A DNA stretch of 64,000 nucleotides from Terriglobia bacterium (GCA_951813285.1 OX638355.1:4607136-4671135); one strand, 5' to 3'. Shown: positions 18,185 through 27,763, counted from the stretch's first letter. Program-made: numbers and translations. Notes: generated by a model not told the origin, from the sequence alone.

Positions 18185-18531
18185 TCCACTGGGTCGCGGC
18201 TCACGTCCACGTCGGGATAGAAGTAGGCGATCACCATGGGCTCCCGGCTCTCGTTGCGAAAGCAGTGAGGCACCAGGGGCGGGACAATGGTGGCGTCATA
18301 CTTGCCGAGCTGGAAGGTGTTGCCGTCGACCACAGCCGTCGCTTGGCCCTCCAGGATGATGACCGTTTCCTCGCAGGGGTGGGTATGCAGGAAAACCGCC
18401 GAGCCGGGAGAGAAGGTGGCTACTCCGGCGGTCATGTGCCTTGCCCCTTTCCCGCTGTTGACCAGCCTCAGGGCCTCCAGCCCGGGGTCGCTGCGATCAA
18501 TGGGTTCTTCCCTGGAGTAGACGATTCTCAT
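18181..18531 (-). CDS. Small cupin-domain protein
   Basis: The 116-residue protein is a single cupin barrel: first motif HTHPCEETVIILEG (two His and a Glu as metal ligands) and second motif PPLVPHCFRN. Such proteins bind a metal and act as small isomerases, dioxygenases or sensors. The start ATG overlaps the stop of the upstream gene (ATGA), so the two are translationally coupled. Its own stop codon is shared with the start of the family C repeat arm, so the repeat may form the 3' end of the transcript. The substrate is unknown. Confidence 0.85.
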   Translation of the reverse strand: MRIVYSREEPIDRSDPGLEALRLVNSGKGARHMTAGVATFSPGSAVFLHTHPCEETVIILEGQATAVVDGNTFQLGKYDATIVPPLVPHCFRNESREPMVIAYFYPDVDVSRDPVD

Positions 18532-19013
18532 GCCGGACCCTGCCCGAGCAGTTCCTGCCAGCTCACTTCACTGATGGATTGCGACTTGATCTCGCCCAGC
18601 TTTGCCAGATCTTTCAGCAACTGCTCGGCGTTGGCACGTTCAAAGCAGCCGACCTTCCATTTCTCGACACCCCCCTGCTGGATTTCCATGCCGATGCGGA
18701 AGCCTTGGTTATTGGCGACCACCTCCGAGCAATATCCCTCTCCCGGGCTGGCCGAAGTCAGGATGCGAACGAAGGCCTTGTCTCCCGACCGTTCCAACAG
18801 GCTGCACTCGGCGATACCGGAATCCTGCTCCAGGTGGTCCAGCACGGCCTGGAGCTCCTGGTCGCTGGGATTGTCCAGAACCAGGATCTCTTCCGCCGAG
18901 GTGGGCCCCAGAATGAAACCGCCCGGGCAGATGAATCGTACGCTGGGAACCGCCCGAGACAACTGATTCACCAGGCACCCGCGATGCACGACTCCGAACT
19001 CTACCTTGAACAT
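18528..19013 (-). CDS. Hypothetical protein coupled to a cupin
   Basis: The start at 19013 is chosen because AGGAGG lies 8 bp upstream; the open frame extends to 19070 without a better site. The 161-residue product (MFKVEFGVVHRGCLVNQLSR) has no signal or membrane segment. It looks like two alpha/beta ligand-binding or sensor-like halves followed by a helical C-terminus (EQLLKDLAKLGEIKSQ). The N-terminal segment faintly recalls sensor domains of archaeal-type Bat regulators, but I cannot support a DNA-binding domain. Overlap with the cupin suggests a two-protein unit. Confidence 0.72.
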   Translation of the reverse strand: MFKVEFGVVHRGCLVNQLSRAVPSVRFICPGGFILGPTSAEEILVLDNPSDQELQAVLDHLEQDSGIAECSLLERSGDKAFVRILTSASPGEGYCSEVVANNQGFRIGMEIQQGGVEKWKVGCFERANAEQLLKDLAKLGEIKSQSISEVSWQELLGQGPA

Positions 19014-19089
19014 GGATAAATCCTCCTGATGGATGACTTCCGAGAGCGTTCGGAACCACCGGCCGCTCAAGACGGGACCGCCGGCAGCT

Positions 19090-21315
19090 TCAAGCCCGGC
19101 AATGCACCACCTTCAAGCTGCGCGGCGGGATCCGAAGCGAAAAAGCGCCGTCGTTCACACTTAGTTGGCTCTCTTGGATCAGGTCCTCGGCCTGGCCCGG
19201 CTTCTCCGCCAGAGCCAGGCGCACATCGGCAACCGAGTTTTCCAGGTTGAGGACGAACACCAGGCTGCCGCCGGCCGGCGACTCCCGGGTCAGGGCAATC
19301 ACCTTGCTCCCCTGGGTCGACAGGGGCCGGCGCACCCCGGCCGCCTCCAGAAAGGGTTCCAGCAAGGCCATGGGGGCCACCCCGTCCAGGGCATGCCCGG
19401 CGGGCAGGTCCTCGAGAACGGCTTCGGGAAGCCCCCCGAAGGCGGCTCCGATGGGAACCGTCAGCCAGGTAAAGCCCCCGTCGGCCGTCTGCACCCCCAC
19501 CACTTCCTTGCCGAAACGGGCAACCGCACGGGTGGTGCCCTGAGGCTCCAGGCTGGCGTAATTGCAAGCCTGCTTGAGGGTGAATTCCCCATAATCGGTG
19601 CGAATCCGGTCCCGCCCCTCACGCAGATCCAGGGCGTCGATGCGGGAGTAGTCCAGCACCTGGACCCCCAACAGTTCGGTCAGCCCTTCGGGAGGATCGT
19701 AGCTGAACCTTCCGGTGGGCGCATTGGTGCCCAGAATCCCGTCGGCAAACAGGTGGATCTCGGGGTGGTCCCGCCGAACCCGCCGGATCTTGTCGATCGT
19801 CGACTCGGTCAGCAACATCAGGCTGGGCAGAAACACCAGCTTGTAGCCGGACCAGTCCATCCGGGTGGTCACCAGGTCCACCGGAATGTTGTTCTCCCAC
19901 AGGCTGCGGTGAATGCCGCGGATGAAGCGCAACTGCTGCCCCTTGGCATTCTCCATCTCCATGATGATGGCGTTGTCACTGTCGTAGGCTATGGCTATCT
20001 CGGCCCGCGGGATCTTCAGCGGCAGGTGGGACTCGATGGATCGAATGGACCCAATGGCTTTTTCGATCGCCTTGAGCTGGGGCAGGGGCTTGCCGCTCAT
20101 GGTCACCAGGTTGAGACCCGGCGCCTCGTGGGTTCCATATTCGGGGCGGTACTGCCAGAAGATGGCTCCCTTGGCGCCATAGATCAGGCCCATCCACAGA
20201 CACATGGCCAGGTCCTTGGGCAGTGTCTGCTTCCGATAGGTCATGCCGCCGTGGTAAAACCCCGAATAGATCTCGGTGTACCACCACTGGTGGTTCTTCC
20301 CCACCGCCCGGGACCACTGGCTGGCATAGGCGATATTGCTGTACTGATAGGGGTCCTCGCTGGCGAACAGGTTGGTGCTGTGGGACGCAAAGCCCCAACT
20401 GTCGCACTCCTGGGCGCATTGCTCGTCCAGCGGGTTGTTGTAGCGGAAGCCGTGGCTGTGGAGCTCATGCTTGGGATCCAGGCTGCGCACGATCTGCACC
20501 TGCCATTTCAGGATCTGGGCCACGTTCTCATAGAGGAACTGCCGGAACAGCAGCATGGCCATGAGCAGGTTCTTGGATTGGGGAGCCGCCACATCCTCCC
20601 AGGTCCGGTATCGCATCCCCAGGCGCTCGCTCAACTGCTCCAGGGTGAAGCGCTGTTTCAGCCACTGCTGGTACTTGGCTCGGGTGTGGACACAGTAGCA
20701 ACTCCAGCCGGGGCGGTTCACGTCGCTGCCCATCCCTTGAAGCCCGGGACCGTCCCAGACCACCCACATGCCCATGGCCGGGGAATCCTTGTAGCGGTTG
20801 ACCACCGCCCGCAGCACCTCTTCGGCATAGACCTTCCACATGGGATGGTCGAAGCAGTGCCGATTGCCTCCCTGCACGCCGGCGGAGTTGGCAAAGGGCT
20901 CGGCCACCTCCCCGGTGTGGTAGACCACCCGCATGTCGGGGTGCTTGCGCATCATCCAGTCGGGACAGGCCATGTGGGTCGACAGCGTGAAGTCGAAGAT
21001 GACCTTCAAGCCGTGCTTGGCCGCCAGCTCGAACATGCGGTCGAAGTCGCCGAGCTCGATCTTGCCCGGCTCCGGAGCCATCCAGTTCCAGGAGGTGAAG
21101 GATCGCACCGAGTCGAAGCCGGCCTTCTTGATGGCGGCAAAATCTTCGTCCCACATCTCCATGGGCGGCATGGGGGCGCGGTAGTACTCCACGCCCACAT
21201 GGTATTTGGAGGTCTTGCCCGATTTCACGGGGGCGACGCCTGCCGGCGAGGCCCAGGCCAGCCCGCTGGAGGCAGTCACGGCCCCGGAGACTTCCAGAAA
21301 TTTTCTGCGGTTCAC
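19090..21315 (-). CDS. Tat-exported GH42-like glycoside hydrolase with altered acid/base site
   Basis: The GTG at 21315 is preferred: GGGAGG precedes it and it yields a perfect Tat signal (MNRRKFLEVSG). The 741-residue product follows the GH42 plan: a TIM barrel to about residue 370, then a flavodoxin-like middle domain (LVFLPSLMLLTE) and a beta C-terminal part. The candidate nucleophile is Glu348 in WWYTEIYSG. At the position where GH42 enzymes have the Asn-Glu acid/base pair, this protein reads VVWDGPG (Trp187-Asp188). It may therefore be a hydrolase with a changed mechanism or specificity, or a non-catalytic binder. The neighbours do not show a sugar pathway. Confidence 0.82.
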   Translation of the reverse strand: MNRRKFLEVSGAVTASSGLAWASPAGVAPVKSGKTSKYHVGVEYYRAPMPPMEMWDEDFAAIKKAGFDSVRSFTSWNWMAPEPGKIELGDFDRMFELAAKHGLKVIFDFTLSTHMACPDWMMRKHPDMRVVYHTGEVAEPFANSAGVQGGNRHCFDHPMWKVYAEEVLRAVVNRYKDSPAMGMWVVWDGPGLQGMGSDVNRPGWSCYCVHTRAKYQQWLKQRFTLEQLSERLGMRYRTWEDVAAPQSKNLLMAMLLFRQFLYENVAQILKWQVQIVRSLDPKHELHSHGFRYNNPLDEQCAQECDSWGFASHSTNLFASEDPYQYSNIAYASQWSRAVGKNHQWWYTEIYSGFYHGGMTYRKQTLPKDLAMCLWMGLIYGAKGAIFWQYRPEYGTHEAPGLNLVTMSGKPLPQLKAIEKAIGSIRSIESHLPLKIPRAEIAIAYDSDNAIIMEMENAKGQQLRFIRGIHRSLWENNIPVDLVTTRMDWSGYKLVFLPSLMLLTESTIDKIRRVRRDHPEIHLFADGILGTNAPTGRFSYDPPEGLTELLGVQVLDYSRIDALDLREGRDRIRTDYGEFTLKQACNYASLEPQGTTRAVARFGKEVVGVQTADGGFTWLTVPIGAAFGGLPEAVLEDLPAGHALDGVAPMALLEPFLEAAGVRRPLSTQGSKVIALTRESPAGGSLVFVLNLENSVADVRLALAEKPGQAEDLIQESQLSVNDGAFSLRIPPRSLKVVHCRA

Positions 21316-21499
21316 ACCAGACCTCCCGGGAGTCTGAAGCATTTTGGGCTTGCAAGGGCATTCATGCTATGGGCACCGCCCGAGAATGTCAATGCTTCGG
21401 CGCAACCGCGCAGCCACGGCCATTTTGAGGCTGCTCTCCGGGAGTTTTGGTTGTAGAATGAGCAGGTTCAGTCAACTGATCCCTCTCCCCGGAGCATTC

Positions 21500-22249
21500 G
21501 TGAAAATGTGCCAAAGATTCTGTTTTCTCCTTCTCGGTCTCTCCCTCGTCCTTCTCCCTACCGCTGCATTCGACCCGCTCTCCGCCTCCTCCCATGGCTG
21601 GCGGACGCTGGTCGACGGCCAGAGCCTGGGGGGCTGGCAGGCCCAGGACCCCTCCAAGCCTCACGAGTGGCACACGGCCAAGGCGGTTCACCTGGCCGGC
21701 AAGGAAAACCGCTTTTTTGCGGCCGAGCCCGGCAAGGGGATTTTCGTCAACGGCAAGACCGGCAGAACCCAAAACCTGGTCACGCTGGAAAAATTCGGCG
21801 ACGTGGAAGTCCACGTCGAGTTCAATGTGTCCTACAAGTCCAACTCGGGAGTCTTCCTGATGGGACTCTATGAAGTGCAGGTGCAGGACGACTACGGCAG
21901 GCCGGACATCGTCTTCTCCATGTCGGGCGGCTTCTACGCGCGAAAAATCAACGACGAGTGGATCGGGGGCACCCCTCCCCGCATGAACGCCTGCAAGCCC
22001 CCGGGGGAGTGGCAGGCCTTCGACATCAAATTCCGAGCGCCCCGCTTCGATGCCAACGGGAAGAAAATCGAGAACGCCAGATTCCTGGAAGTCAGGTACA
22101 ACGGGCACCTCATCCACGAAAACGTCGAGATGGAAGGCCCCAACAGCGCCCACATGCCCATCCCGGAGGCCCCCAAGGGTCCCTTGATGCTCCAGGGCGA
22201 CCACGGACCGGTGGCTTATCGCAACGTGCGCATCCGTCCCCTGAAGTAA
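21500..22249 (+). CDS. Exported DUF1080 (3-keto-disaccharide hydrolase / LamG-like) protein
   Basis: The 249-residue protein has a signal peptide (FCFLLLGLSLVLLPTAA) and a DUF1080-type jelly-roll: WRTLVDGQSLGGW near the start, NSGVFLMGLYEVQV in the middle and GPLMLQGDHGPVAYRNVRIRPL at the end. DUF1080 domains act on or bind 3-keto-glycosides and polysaccharides. A GTG at 21500 with GGAG five bases upstream is taken as the start; ATG at 21506 or 21458 is possible. It precedes the first haem-c/DUF1501 pair by about 100 bp on the same strand. That is a common neighbourhood in these phyla and points to a shared envelope pathway. Confidence 0.87.
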   Translation: MKMCQRFCFLLLGLSLVLLPTAAFDPLSASSHGWRTLVDGQSLGGWQAQDPSKPHEWHTAKAVHLAGKENRFFAAEPGKGIFVNGKTGRTQNLVTLEKFGDVEVHVEFNVSYKSNSGVFLMGLYEVQVQDDYGRPDIVFSMSGGFYARKINDEWIGGTPPRMNACKPPGEWQAFDIKFRAPRFDANGKKIENARFLEVRYNGHLIHENVEMEGPNSAHMPIPEAPKGPLMLQGDHGPVAYRNVRIRPLK

Positions 22250-22347
22250 TCTGCCTCCCGCCGAGGTGGCGGGTCCGGGCCAACACCCGCATTCCGCGGT
22301 CCGCAGAAAATGAACCCGGTTGAGTCCCGGAAGCGGGAGATCAAGTC

Positions 22348-25300
22348 GTGCCGGAAATGGCGATAGGCTCTGTCAGAAAAGTCTGGAATCGGAACCAGAA
22401 TCGCTGGTCTCTGTCTTCCTCAGTCGTGGGGCCGGTAACCGTTCTGGCTGGTCTGCTGCTGATTCCCCCCGGCCTGACGCCGCTCGATGCCCCCATCGCG
22501 GCAACTTCGGAACCGGTCTCCCCTGCCCCTCCCCCCGAGTTTCAAACCGACCTGTTTCCCATCCTGCAGACCCACTGCCTGCGCTGCCACAACTCCGAAG
22601 CCCGCCTGGCCGGCCTCGACCTGAGCACGAAAGCCGCCCTTTTCCGAGGCAGCGCCTCGGGCAGCGTCCTGGTTCCGGGCCGGCCCCAGGAGAGTCCGCT
22701 CTACCGGATGGTCCACAAGGGGCAGATGCCGCCGGACAAGCAGACGGAACCCTCTCCATCGGAGATAGCAACCCTCCAGGCCTGGATCGCCTCGCTGCCT
22801 GTTCCCGGTTCGACGGAGCGCCCGCATGCCTCCCAGGCCCAACTTCCAAAGGTCAGCCAGCGGGACGTCATCCCCCTGATGCTGCTGCACTGCACCGCCT
22901 GTCACGGCCAGCGCATTCAAGAGGCGGGCCTCGACCTTCGCAGCAAGGCTTCCATGCTGCAGGGTGGCAAATCGGGACAGGCCATCGTGCCCGGCAAGCC
23001 GGAAGAGAGCCTGATCGTTCAACGGATCCGGGCCCGAGAAATGCCTCCCAGCGAACGAGAAGTGGAGGCCAGCCTGCGGCCCATGAGTTCCCGAGGGCTG
23101 GAGCAGCTCGTCCGCTGGATCGCCCTGGGCGCCCCGGAAGTGAACGGCAACGATCGGGATGAAGAGAACGGGTCCGATCCGCTAGTGAGCGAAGAGGACC
23201 GCCGGTTCTGGTCCTTCCAGCCGCCAAGAGCGACCATGCCGCCTATGCCGGACTCGTCCGAGCCATCCCGGCTGCGCAACCCGGTGGATGCATTCATTTC
23301 TGCCGGGCTCGAGGAAAAAGGACTCCGCCTCTCGCCCGAGGCCAACCGCCTGACCCTGATCCGGCGTGCCAGCTTCGACCTGACCGGACTGCCGCCGGGA
23401 CCCGAAGAGGTTCGGCGATTCCTGGCCGACCCCGACCCCGCCGCCTACGAGGCCCTCATCGAGCGGCTGCTGGATTCTCCCCGCTACGGCGAGCGCTGGG
23501 GCCGCCACTGGCTGGACCTGGTCGGCTATTCCGACCGCCGCCACGCCTGGCGCTACCGGGACTACGTCATTCGTTCGCTCAATGCCGGCAAGCCCTACGA
23601 CCGCTTCCTGCTGGAGCAACTGGCCGGCGACGAGCTGGTTGACCTGTCCGGCCAGGCCGTCCTCACTCGGGAAGCCATGGACAACCTGATCGCCACCGGG
23701 TTTCTGAGAATGGTGAACGACGAGACCGGCAACCGCTTGACCAACTTCGTGTCCCACCGCATCCAGGTCATCAGCGAGCAGGTCCAGATCTTCAGCTCCA
23801 GCCTGCTGGGCCTGACCATGGGCTGCGCCCGTTGCCACAACCACAAGTTCGACCCCATCCCACAGCGGGACTACTACCGGTTGGCCGCCCTGTTCAAAGG
23901 GGCCTTCGACGAGCACGACTGGCTGCCCCCGGCCATTACCGACGATCCCAACCGTCCCATGCTGGCCAAGGAGACACGGGAACTGCCCTTCTTCACCCCA
24001 ATGGCCAATCCCTTCCGGCTCCATGAAGAAAGTGTCCAGCGCGAATCCCACAACGGCAAAATCAACGGCGAAATCGAAACCCTGCAAGCCGCCCTCAAGC
24101 AGAAGGCCAAGCCGGTGGAGGAAAGATTGGTCAACCTGAGGCTGGCCGAGCTGCCCGAGGAGCTTCGGCCGGACCTGCGCAAAATGCTGGATACCCCACC
24201 GGAGGATCGAACCCCGGCCCAAAAGGAGTTGGCCGGCAAGTATGAACAGGGTCTGAAGATTCGATTCAGCGACCTGGAAGACATCGATCCGGGCTACCGC
24301 AAGGCATCGGTGGAAACCGCCAGGAAGGTCAAGCTGCTCAGGGCCAAACTCAGACCCGATCCCCTGATTCGGGCCCTGTGGGATCGCGGCAGCCCTTCGC
24401 CCACCTACATCCTGAGGCGGGGCGATCCCATGAGTCCCGGCCGCTGGGTGGAACCGGGAGTGCCGGCGGTTCTGACGCCGGGACATTCGCCGTTGGAAAT
24501 CACCCCCCCGTGGGAAGGAGCTCAAAAGACCGGCCGCCGCCTGGCCCTGGCCCGCTGGCTGGGGGGCCCCGACCATCCCCTTACGGCCCGGGTCATGGTC
24601 AATCGCATCTGGAAGCACCATTTCGGCCGGGGCATCGTCAGCACGCTGGGGAATTTCGGCCGAACCGGCGCCCGGCCTACCCATCCCGAACTGCTGGATT
24701 GGCTGGCTCTGGAGTTCATTCGGCAGGACTGGAGTCCCAAGTCTCTGCACCGTCTGATCATGACCTCGGCCACCTACCGGCAGAGCTCGAAGGTGACACC
24801 GCTGCATGAACGGCTGGATCCCGAGAATCTCCGGCTCTCCCGGATGCCCTTGCGCCGCATGGATGCCGAGGTCCTGCGGGACACCCTTTTCCTGATCTCG
24901 GACCGCCTGGACCAGACGCCGGGAGGATTGCCCGACCCGGTCCGGCAGCGGAAGGACGGCCTGGCTACCGCGGTACCGACCCCGGGGGGATGGCGCCGGA
25001 GCATCTACATCACCCAGCAGACCAGCCACCGCATGGGGGCCAGCAACCCCACCATCCTGGACACCTTCGACTTTCCCGAGATGACCCCCAACTGCCTGGA
25101 GCGGGTCGAATCCACGGTGGTGCCCCAGGCCCTGCACCTGCTGAACGACCCGACCGTGCGCCAGTTGGCGGACTCCCTGGCCGAGAGGGTGCAAAGAGTC
25201 GCCGGCAGCAACCCGGCCCGACGGATCGAACAGGCCTACTGGATCGTGCTAAACCGGCCGCCGACACCGGAGGAGAAAACCGTCAGCCTGCAGGCGCTGG

Positions 25301-25413
25301 AGGAGCTGGAGAAAAGTGCAGGCAGTGGCGGGGAAAAGGAAGTTTCCCGGCAGGCGCTTGCCAAGTTCTGTCACACTCTTTTAAACTCGGCAGGGTTCCT
25401 TTATATCGATTGA
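22348..25413 (+). CDS. Haem-c / DUF1549-DUF1553 exported protein, copy 1
   Basis: The 1021-residue protein has an N-terminal hydrophobic leader (about 27-42). Two cytochrome-c motifs follow, CLRCH at 77-81 and CTACH near 180. A DUF1549 region carries the conserved ERWGRHWLDLVGYSD and a third CARCHNHKFDPI, and a DUF1553 region carries RVMVNRIWKHHFGRG and ATYRQSS. This planctomycete-type cytochrome architecture is of uncertain biochemistry; it is thought to serve oxidation or transport steps in carbohydrate metabolism at the envelope. The GTG at 22348 is used because GGGAGA lies about 9 bp upstream. The DUF1501 partner follows 64 bp downstream. Confidence 0.93.
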   Translation: MPEMAIGSVRKVWNRNQNRWSLSSSVVGPVTVLAGLLLIPPGLTPLDAPIAATSEPVSPAPPPEFQTDLFPILQTHCLRCHNSEARLAGLDLSTKAALFRGSASGSVLVPGRPQESPLYRMVHKGQMPPDKQTEPSPSEIATLQAWIASLPVPGSTERPHASQAQLPKVSQRDVIPLMLLHCTACHGQRIQEAGLDLRSKASMLQGGKSGQAIVPGKPEESLIVQRIRAREMPPSEREVEASLRPMSSRGLEQLVRWIALGAPEVNGNDRDEENGSDPLVSEEDRRFWSFQPPRATMPPMPDSSEPSRLRNPVDAFISAGLEEKGLRLSPEANRLTLIRRASFDLTGLPPGPEEVRRFLADPDPAAYEALIERLLDSPRYGERWGRHWLDLVGYSDRRHAWRYRDYVIRSLNAGKPYDRFLLEQLAGDELVDLSGQAVLTREAMDNLIATGFLRMVNDETGNRLTNFVSHRIQVISEQVQIFSSSLLGLTMGCARCHNHKFDPIPQRDYYRLAALFKGAFDEHDWLPPAITDDPNRPMLAKETRELPFFTPMANPFRLHEESVQRESHNGKINGEIETLQAALKQKAKPVEERLVNLRLAELPEELRPDLRKMLDTPPEDRTPAQKELAGKYEQGLKIRFSDLEDIDPGYRKASVETARKVKLLRAKLRPDPLIRALWDRGSPSPTYILRRGDPMSPGRWVEPGVPAVLTPGHSPLEITPPWEGAQKTGRRLALARWLGGPDHPLTARVMVNRIWKHHFGRGIVSTLGNFGRTGARPTHPELLDWLALEFIRQDWSPKSLHRLIMTSATYRQSSKVTPLHERLDPENLRLSRMPLRRMDAEVLRDTLFLISDRLDQTPGGLPDPVRQRKDGLATAVPTPGGWRRSIYITQQTSHRMGASNPTILDTFDFPEMTPNCLERVESTVVPQALHLLNDPTVRQLADSLAERVQRVAGSNPARRIEQAYWIVLNRPPTPEEKTVSLQALEELEKSAGSGGEKEVSRQALAKFCHTLLNSAGFLYID

Positions 25414-25477
25414 CCCGGCCGAGCCTCGGAGCGGAGGTGCGGCCTCCGGCAGATCCGTCCCCAACACGGTAGACCCT

Positions 25478-26995
25478 ATGGATTCTCATTCCCTCAGGAA
25501 ATCGCCAATGGGACCGCTGCTTTCTCGCCGCGGTTTCTTTTCCAATATGACCGACGGAATCGCGGGTGCGGCCCTGGCCTGTCTGTTCAACCGCGAGCTG
25601 TTTGCAGACGCCCCGCTGTCCGCCGGTCCAAAGGCTGTCCCCGCCGGGCGGGTATACGACCTCAAGCCCCGCCGTCCCCATTTCGAGCCCAAGGCCAAGG
25701 CCGTTATTCACTTCTTCATGAACGGCGGCCCCAGCCAGATGGACCTGTTCGACCCCAAGCCCCTGCTGGACAAGCATCACGGACAGCCCTACCTGGACAA
25801 GATGGCCGCCGCCGACGTGCAGGACCTCGAAGACGCCGGCGCCTTGATGCGCAGTCCCTTCAAGTTCGCCCGCCACGGGCAGTCGGGCATCTGGCTGTCA
25901 GAAGTCCTGCCCCATCTGGCCGGGCAGGTGGACGAGCTGGCCTTTATCCGCTCCATGGTCACCACCACGCCCGATCATGGGGGCGCCTGCTTCATGGCGA
26001 ACTCGGGTCAGATGTTCCCGGGCCACCCCAGCCTGGGCTCCTGGGTGACCTACGGACTGGGAAGCGAAAGTCAGAACCTTCCCGCCTACGTGGTTCTGGA
26101 AGACCCCATGGGGCCGCCGGTGAACGGCTCACAGGGCTGGCAGGCCGGCTACCTGCCTCCGCTCTATCAGGGGACTCCGGTGCGTTCCGTCGGGTCTCCC
26201 CTGCTGAATCTGCATTCCGAGGTCGAGGAGCCCCGCCCGTTCGTCAAGGCCAGCCAGGATCTGTTGCGCCGGCTGGACCATATCCACCAACGCGGCCGCC
26301 CGGGCCAACCTCGGCTGGATGCCCGCATCGCCAGCTACGAGCTGGCGGCCCGCATGCAGTTGGCGGCCACCGATGCGCTGGACCTCTCCCGGGAAAGCCA
26401 AGAAACCTTGGACATGTACGGCGTGGGGGTGAAGTCCAAATACCGGGGGCGGACCCATCCCATCGGCGGACCCGACTCCTATGCCCGGCGCTGCATCATG
26501 GCCCGCCGCCTGGTGGAGCGGGGAGTGCGCTTCGTGCAGATCTACATCAACAACCAGATCTGGGACATGCACAACCACATCGAAAACGACATTCAAGCAG
26601 CCTGCAAGAAGACCGACCAGCCCGTCGCCGCTCTGATCCATGACCTGAAGCAGCGTGGCCTGCTGGACAGCACCCTGCTGATCTGGAACGGTGAGTTCGG
26701 ACGCCTGCCCATCGCCCAGCATGCCGACGGCAAGGACGCCGGCCGGGATCACAATCCCTACGCCTTCACGGTCTGGATGGCCGGCGGAGGAGTCAAGAGA
26801 GGAACCGTCTATGGCTCGACCGACGACTTCGGCTACCGGGCCGTCGAGAACCCCGTCAGCGTGGCCGACTGGCACGCCACCATCCTGCACCTGCTGGGCC
26901 TCCACCACGAAGAGCTCTTCTTCGAGCGCAACGGCCTGACCGAAAAGCTGACCTCCACCCACGAACCCAGAATCGTCCGGGAAATTCTGGTTTGA
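25478..26995 (+). CDS. DUF1501 exported protein, copy 1
   Basis: The 505-residue protein begins with a Tat-like signal (SRRGFFSNMTDG). It carries DUF1501 hallmarks: HFFMNGGPSQMDLFDPKP near residue 73, GHPSLGSWVTYGLG, WNGEFGRLP, GRDHNP and AVENPVSVADWHATILHLLG at the end. The fold belongs to the alkaline phosphatase/sulfatase superfamily and is almost always encoded with a haem-c/DUF1553 partner, as here. A second in-frame ATG at 25508 has AGGAAA upstream and may be the true start. It ends REILV, in register with the REILA end of copy 2. Confidence 0.93.
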   Translation: MDSHSLRKSPMGPLLSRRGFFSNMTDGIAGAALACLFNRELFADAPLSAGPKAVPAGRVYDLKPRRPHFEPKAKAVIHFFMNGGPSQMDLFDPKPLLDKHHGQPYLDKMAAADVQDLEDAGALMRSPFKFARHGQSGIWLSEVLPHLAGQVDELAFIRSMVTTTPDHGGACFMANSGQMFPGHPSLGSWVTYGLGSESQNLPAYVVLEDPMGPPVNGSQGWQAGYLPPLYQGTPVRSVGSPLLNLHSEVEEPRPFVKASQDLLRRLDHIHQRGRPGQPRLDARIASYELAARMQLAATDALDLSRESQETLDMYGVGVKSKYRGRTHPIGGPDSYARRCIMARRLVERGVRFVQIYINNQIWDMHNHIENDIQAACKKTDQPVAALIHDLKQRGLLDSTLLIWNGEFGRLPIAQHADGKDAGRDHNPYAFTVWMAGGGVKRGTVYGSTDDFGYRAVENPVSVADWHATILHLLGLHHEELFFERNGLTEKLTSTHEPRIVREILV

Positions 26996-27195
26996 AGGGT
27001 GGCTCACGCCCACCGTGAAAGGTTGCGCCGACAGCGCCAGGCCGCCACAAAGCCTCTGCTGCCCCTGCCGCTAGCCCGCATTTCTCACCAGGGGGCGTGA
27101 TCATGGCACGGGAATTTTCCCCTCAGCGGGTGCTCGCGGACCAGACTCAACTTCGGGTGACGCAGCGCAGGTCGGCTGCTCTCAAAGTGCGAATA
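26996..27195. other. Non-coding spacer, origin unknown
   Basis: Together with the 116-bp inverted-repeat element after it, this fills the gap to the toxin gene at 27362. I see only a short frame starting at 27103 (MAREFSPQRV) that runs into the element and has no recognisable family. It may be a decayed end of a mobile gene, but the evidence is too weak to call it. Confidence 0.4.
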
Positions 27196-27311
27196 GGGGA
27201 CGTTGTTGAATTACTGGAATTATTTGTAGAGAGCGGGTGGGAGACATTATTGAATCAAAACCATTCAGCAGCGGCCGATCATATTTATTCCAGTAATTCA
27301 ACAACGTCCCC
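27196..27311. repeat. MITE-like element with perfect 25-bp terminal inverted repeats
   Basis: Left arm 27196-27220 begins GGGGACGTTGTTGAATTACT and right arm 27287-27311 is its exact reverse complement, with 66 bp between them. The perfect identity suggests recent activity. The interior is A+T-rich relative to its surroundings and encodes nothing. It differs from all the unit-armed families in the window. It lies just downstream of the toxin gene and may be a non-autonomous transposable element or a strong stem-loop terminator. Confidence 0.85.
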
Positions 27312-27361
27312 AAAGCAACCCAGAAGAAGACCCCTTTTGACGGCGCACTGTTCAAGATGGG

Positions 27362-27763
27362 TTAGCGCACGAGAGTCCGCAACGACACTGCCACGTCTGC
27401 GGCGCCGTGCAGGACCGCGTTGTCCAGGGTAGCCAACGGAACGCCCAAGGCCCGAGCGAGCGCAACGAACTCGGCATCGTAGGCAGTCAGGCCGCACTCC
27501 AGCGCGACATCAATCACCTGGTGCCCAGACACGCTGGCGATGCGGTGTCCTAGAACGACAGCAGCATCATCGCTCATCGCTTTGGCCTGCTCCGAGGTTA
27601 CCGCGCCCCGGCGCACGAAGCCGACCAGGACGTTTTGCAACTCACTCAGGAGGATACTGGGGGCCGCCCACTCGGTCTCCCGCTCGAACAACATGGCCGC
27701 CTCGATGCCGTCTGCTCCGCCCACTACCAGACGAACCATCACATTCGTGTCGACTACGATCAT
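27362..27763 (-). CDS. PIN-domain toxin (VapC/FitB-like)
   Basis: The 133-residue protein is a PIN ribonuclease: VVDTNVMV (first acidic residue), the Glu in SELQNVL, LTAYDAEFVALA (Asp) and LATLDNAVL (Asp) give the four-acid metal site. VapC-type toxins cleave tRNA or rRNA and are held inactive by the partner antitoxin. The start overlaps the antitoxin stop by 4 bp (ATGA), the usual arrangement for toxin-antitoxin pairs. Length is normal. A 116-bp inverted-repeat element lies about 50 bp past its stop. Confidence 0.9.
   Translation of the reverse strand: MIVVDTNVMVRLVVGGADGIEAAMLFERETEWAAPSILLSELQNVLVGFVRRGAVTSEQAKAMSDDAAVVLGHRIASVSGHQVIDVALECGLTAYDAEFVALARALGVPLATLDNAVLHGAADVAVSLRTLVR

Noticed and set aside
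27097-27432. 111-aa ORF beginning MIMAREFSPQRV
   Set aside because: It runs through the 116-bp inverted-repeat element and into the antisense of the toxin gene. No domain is visible.
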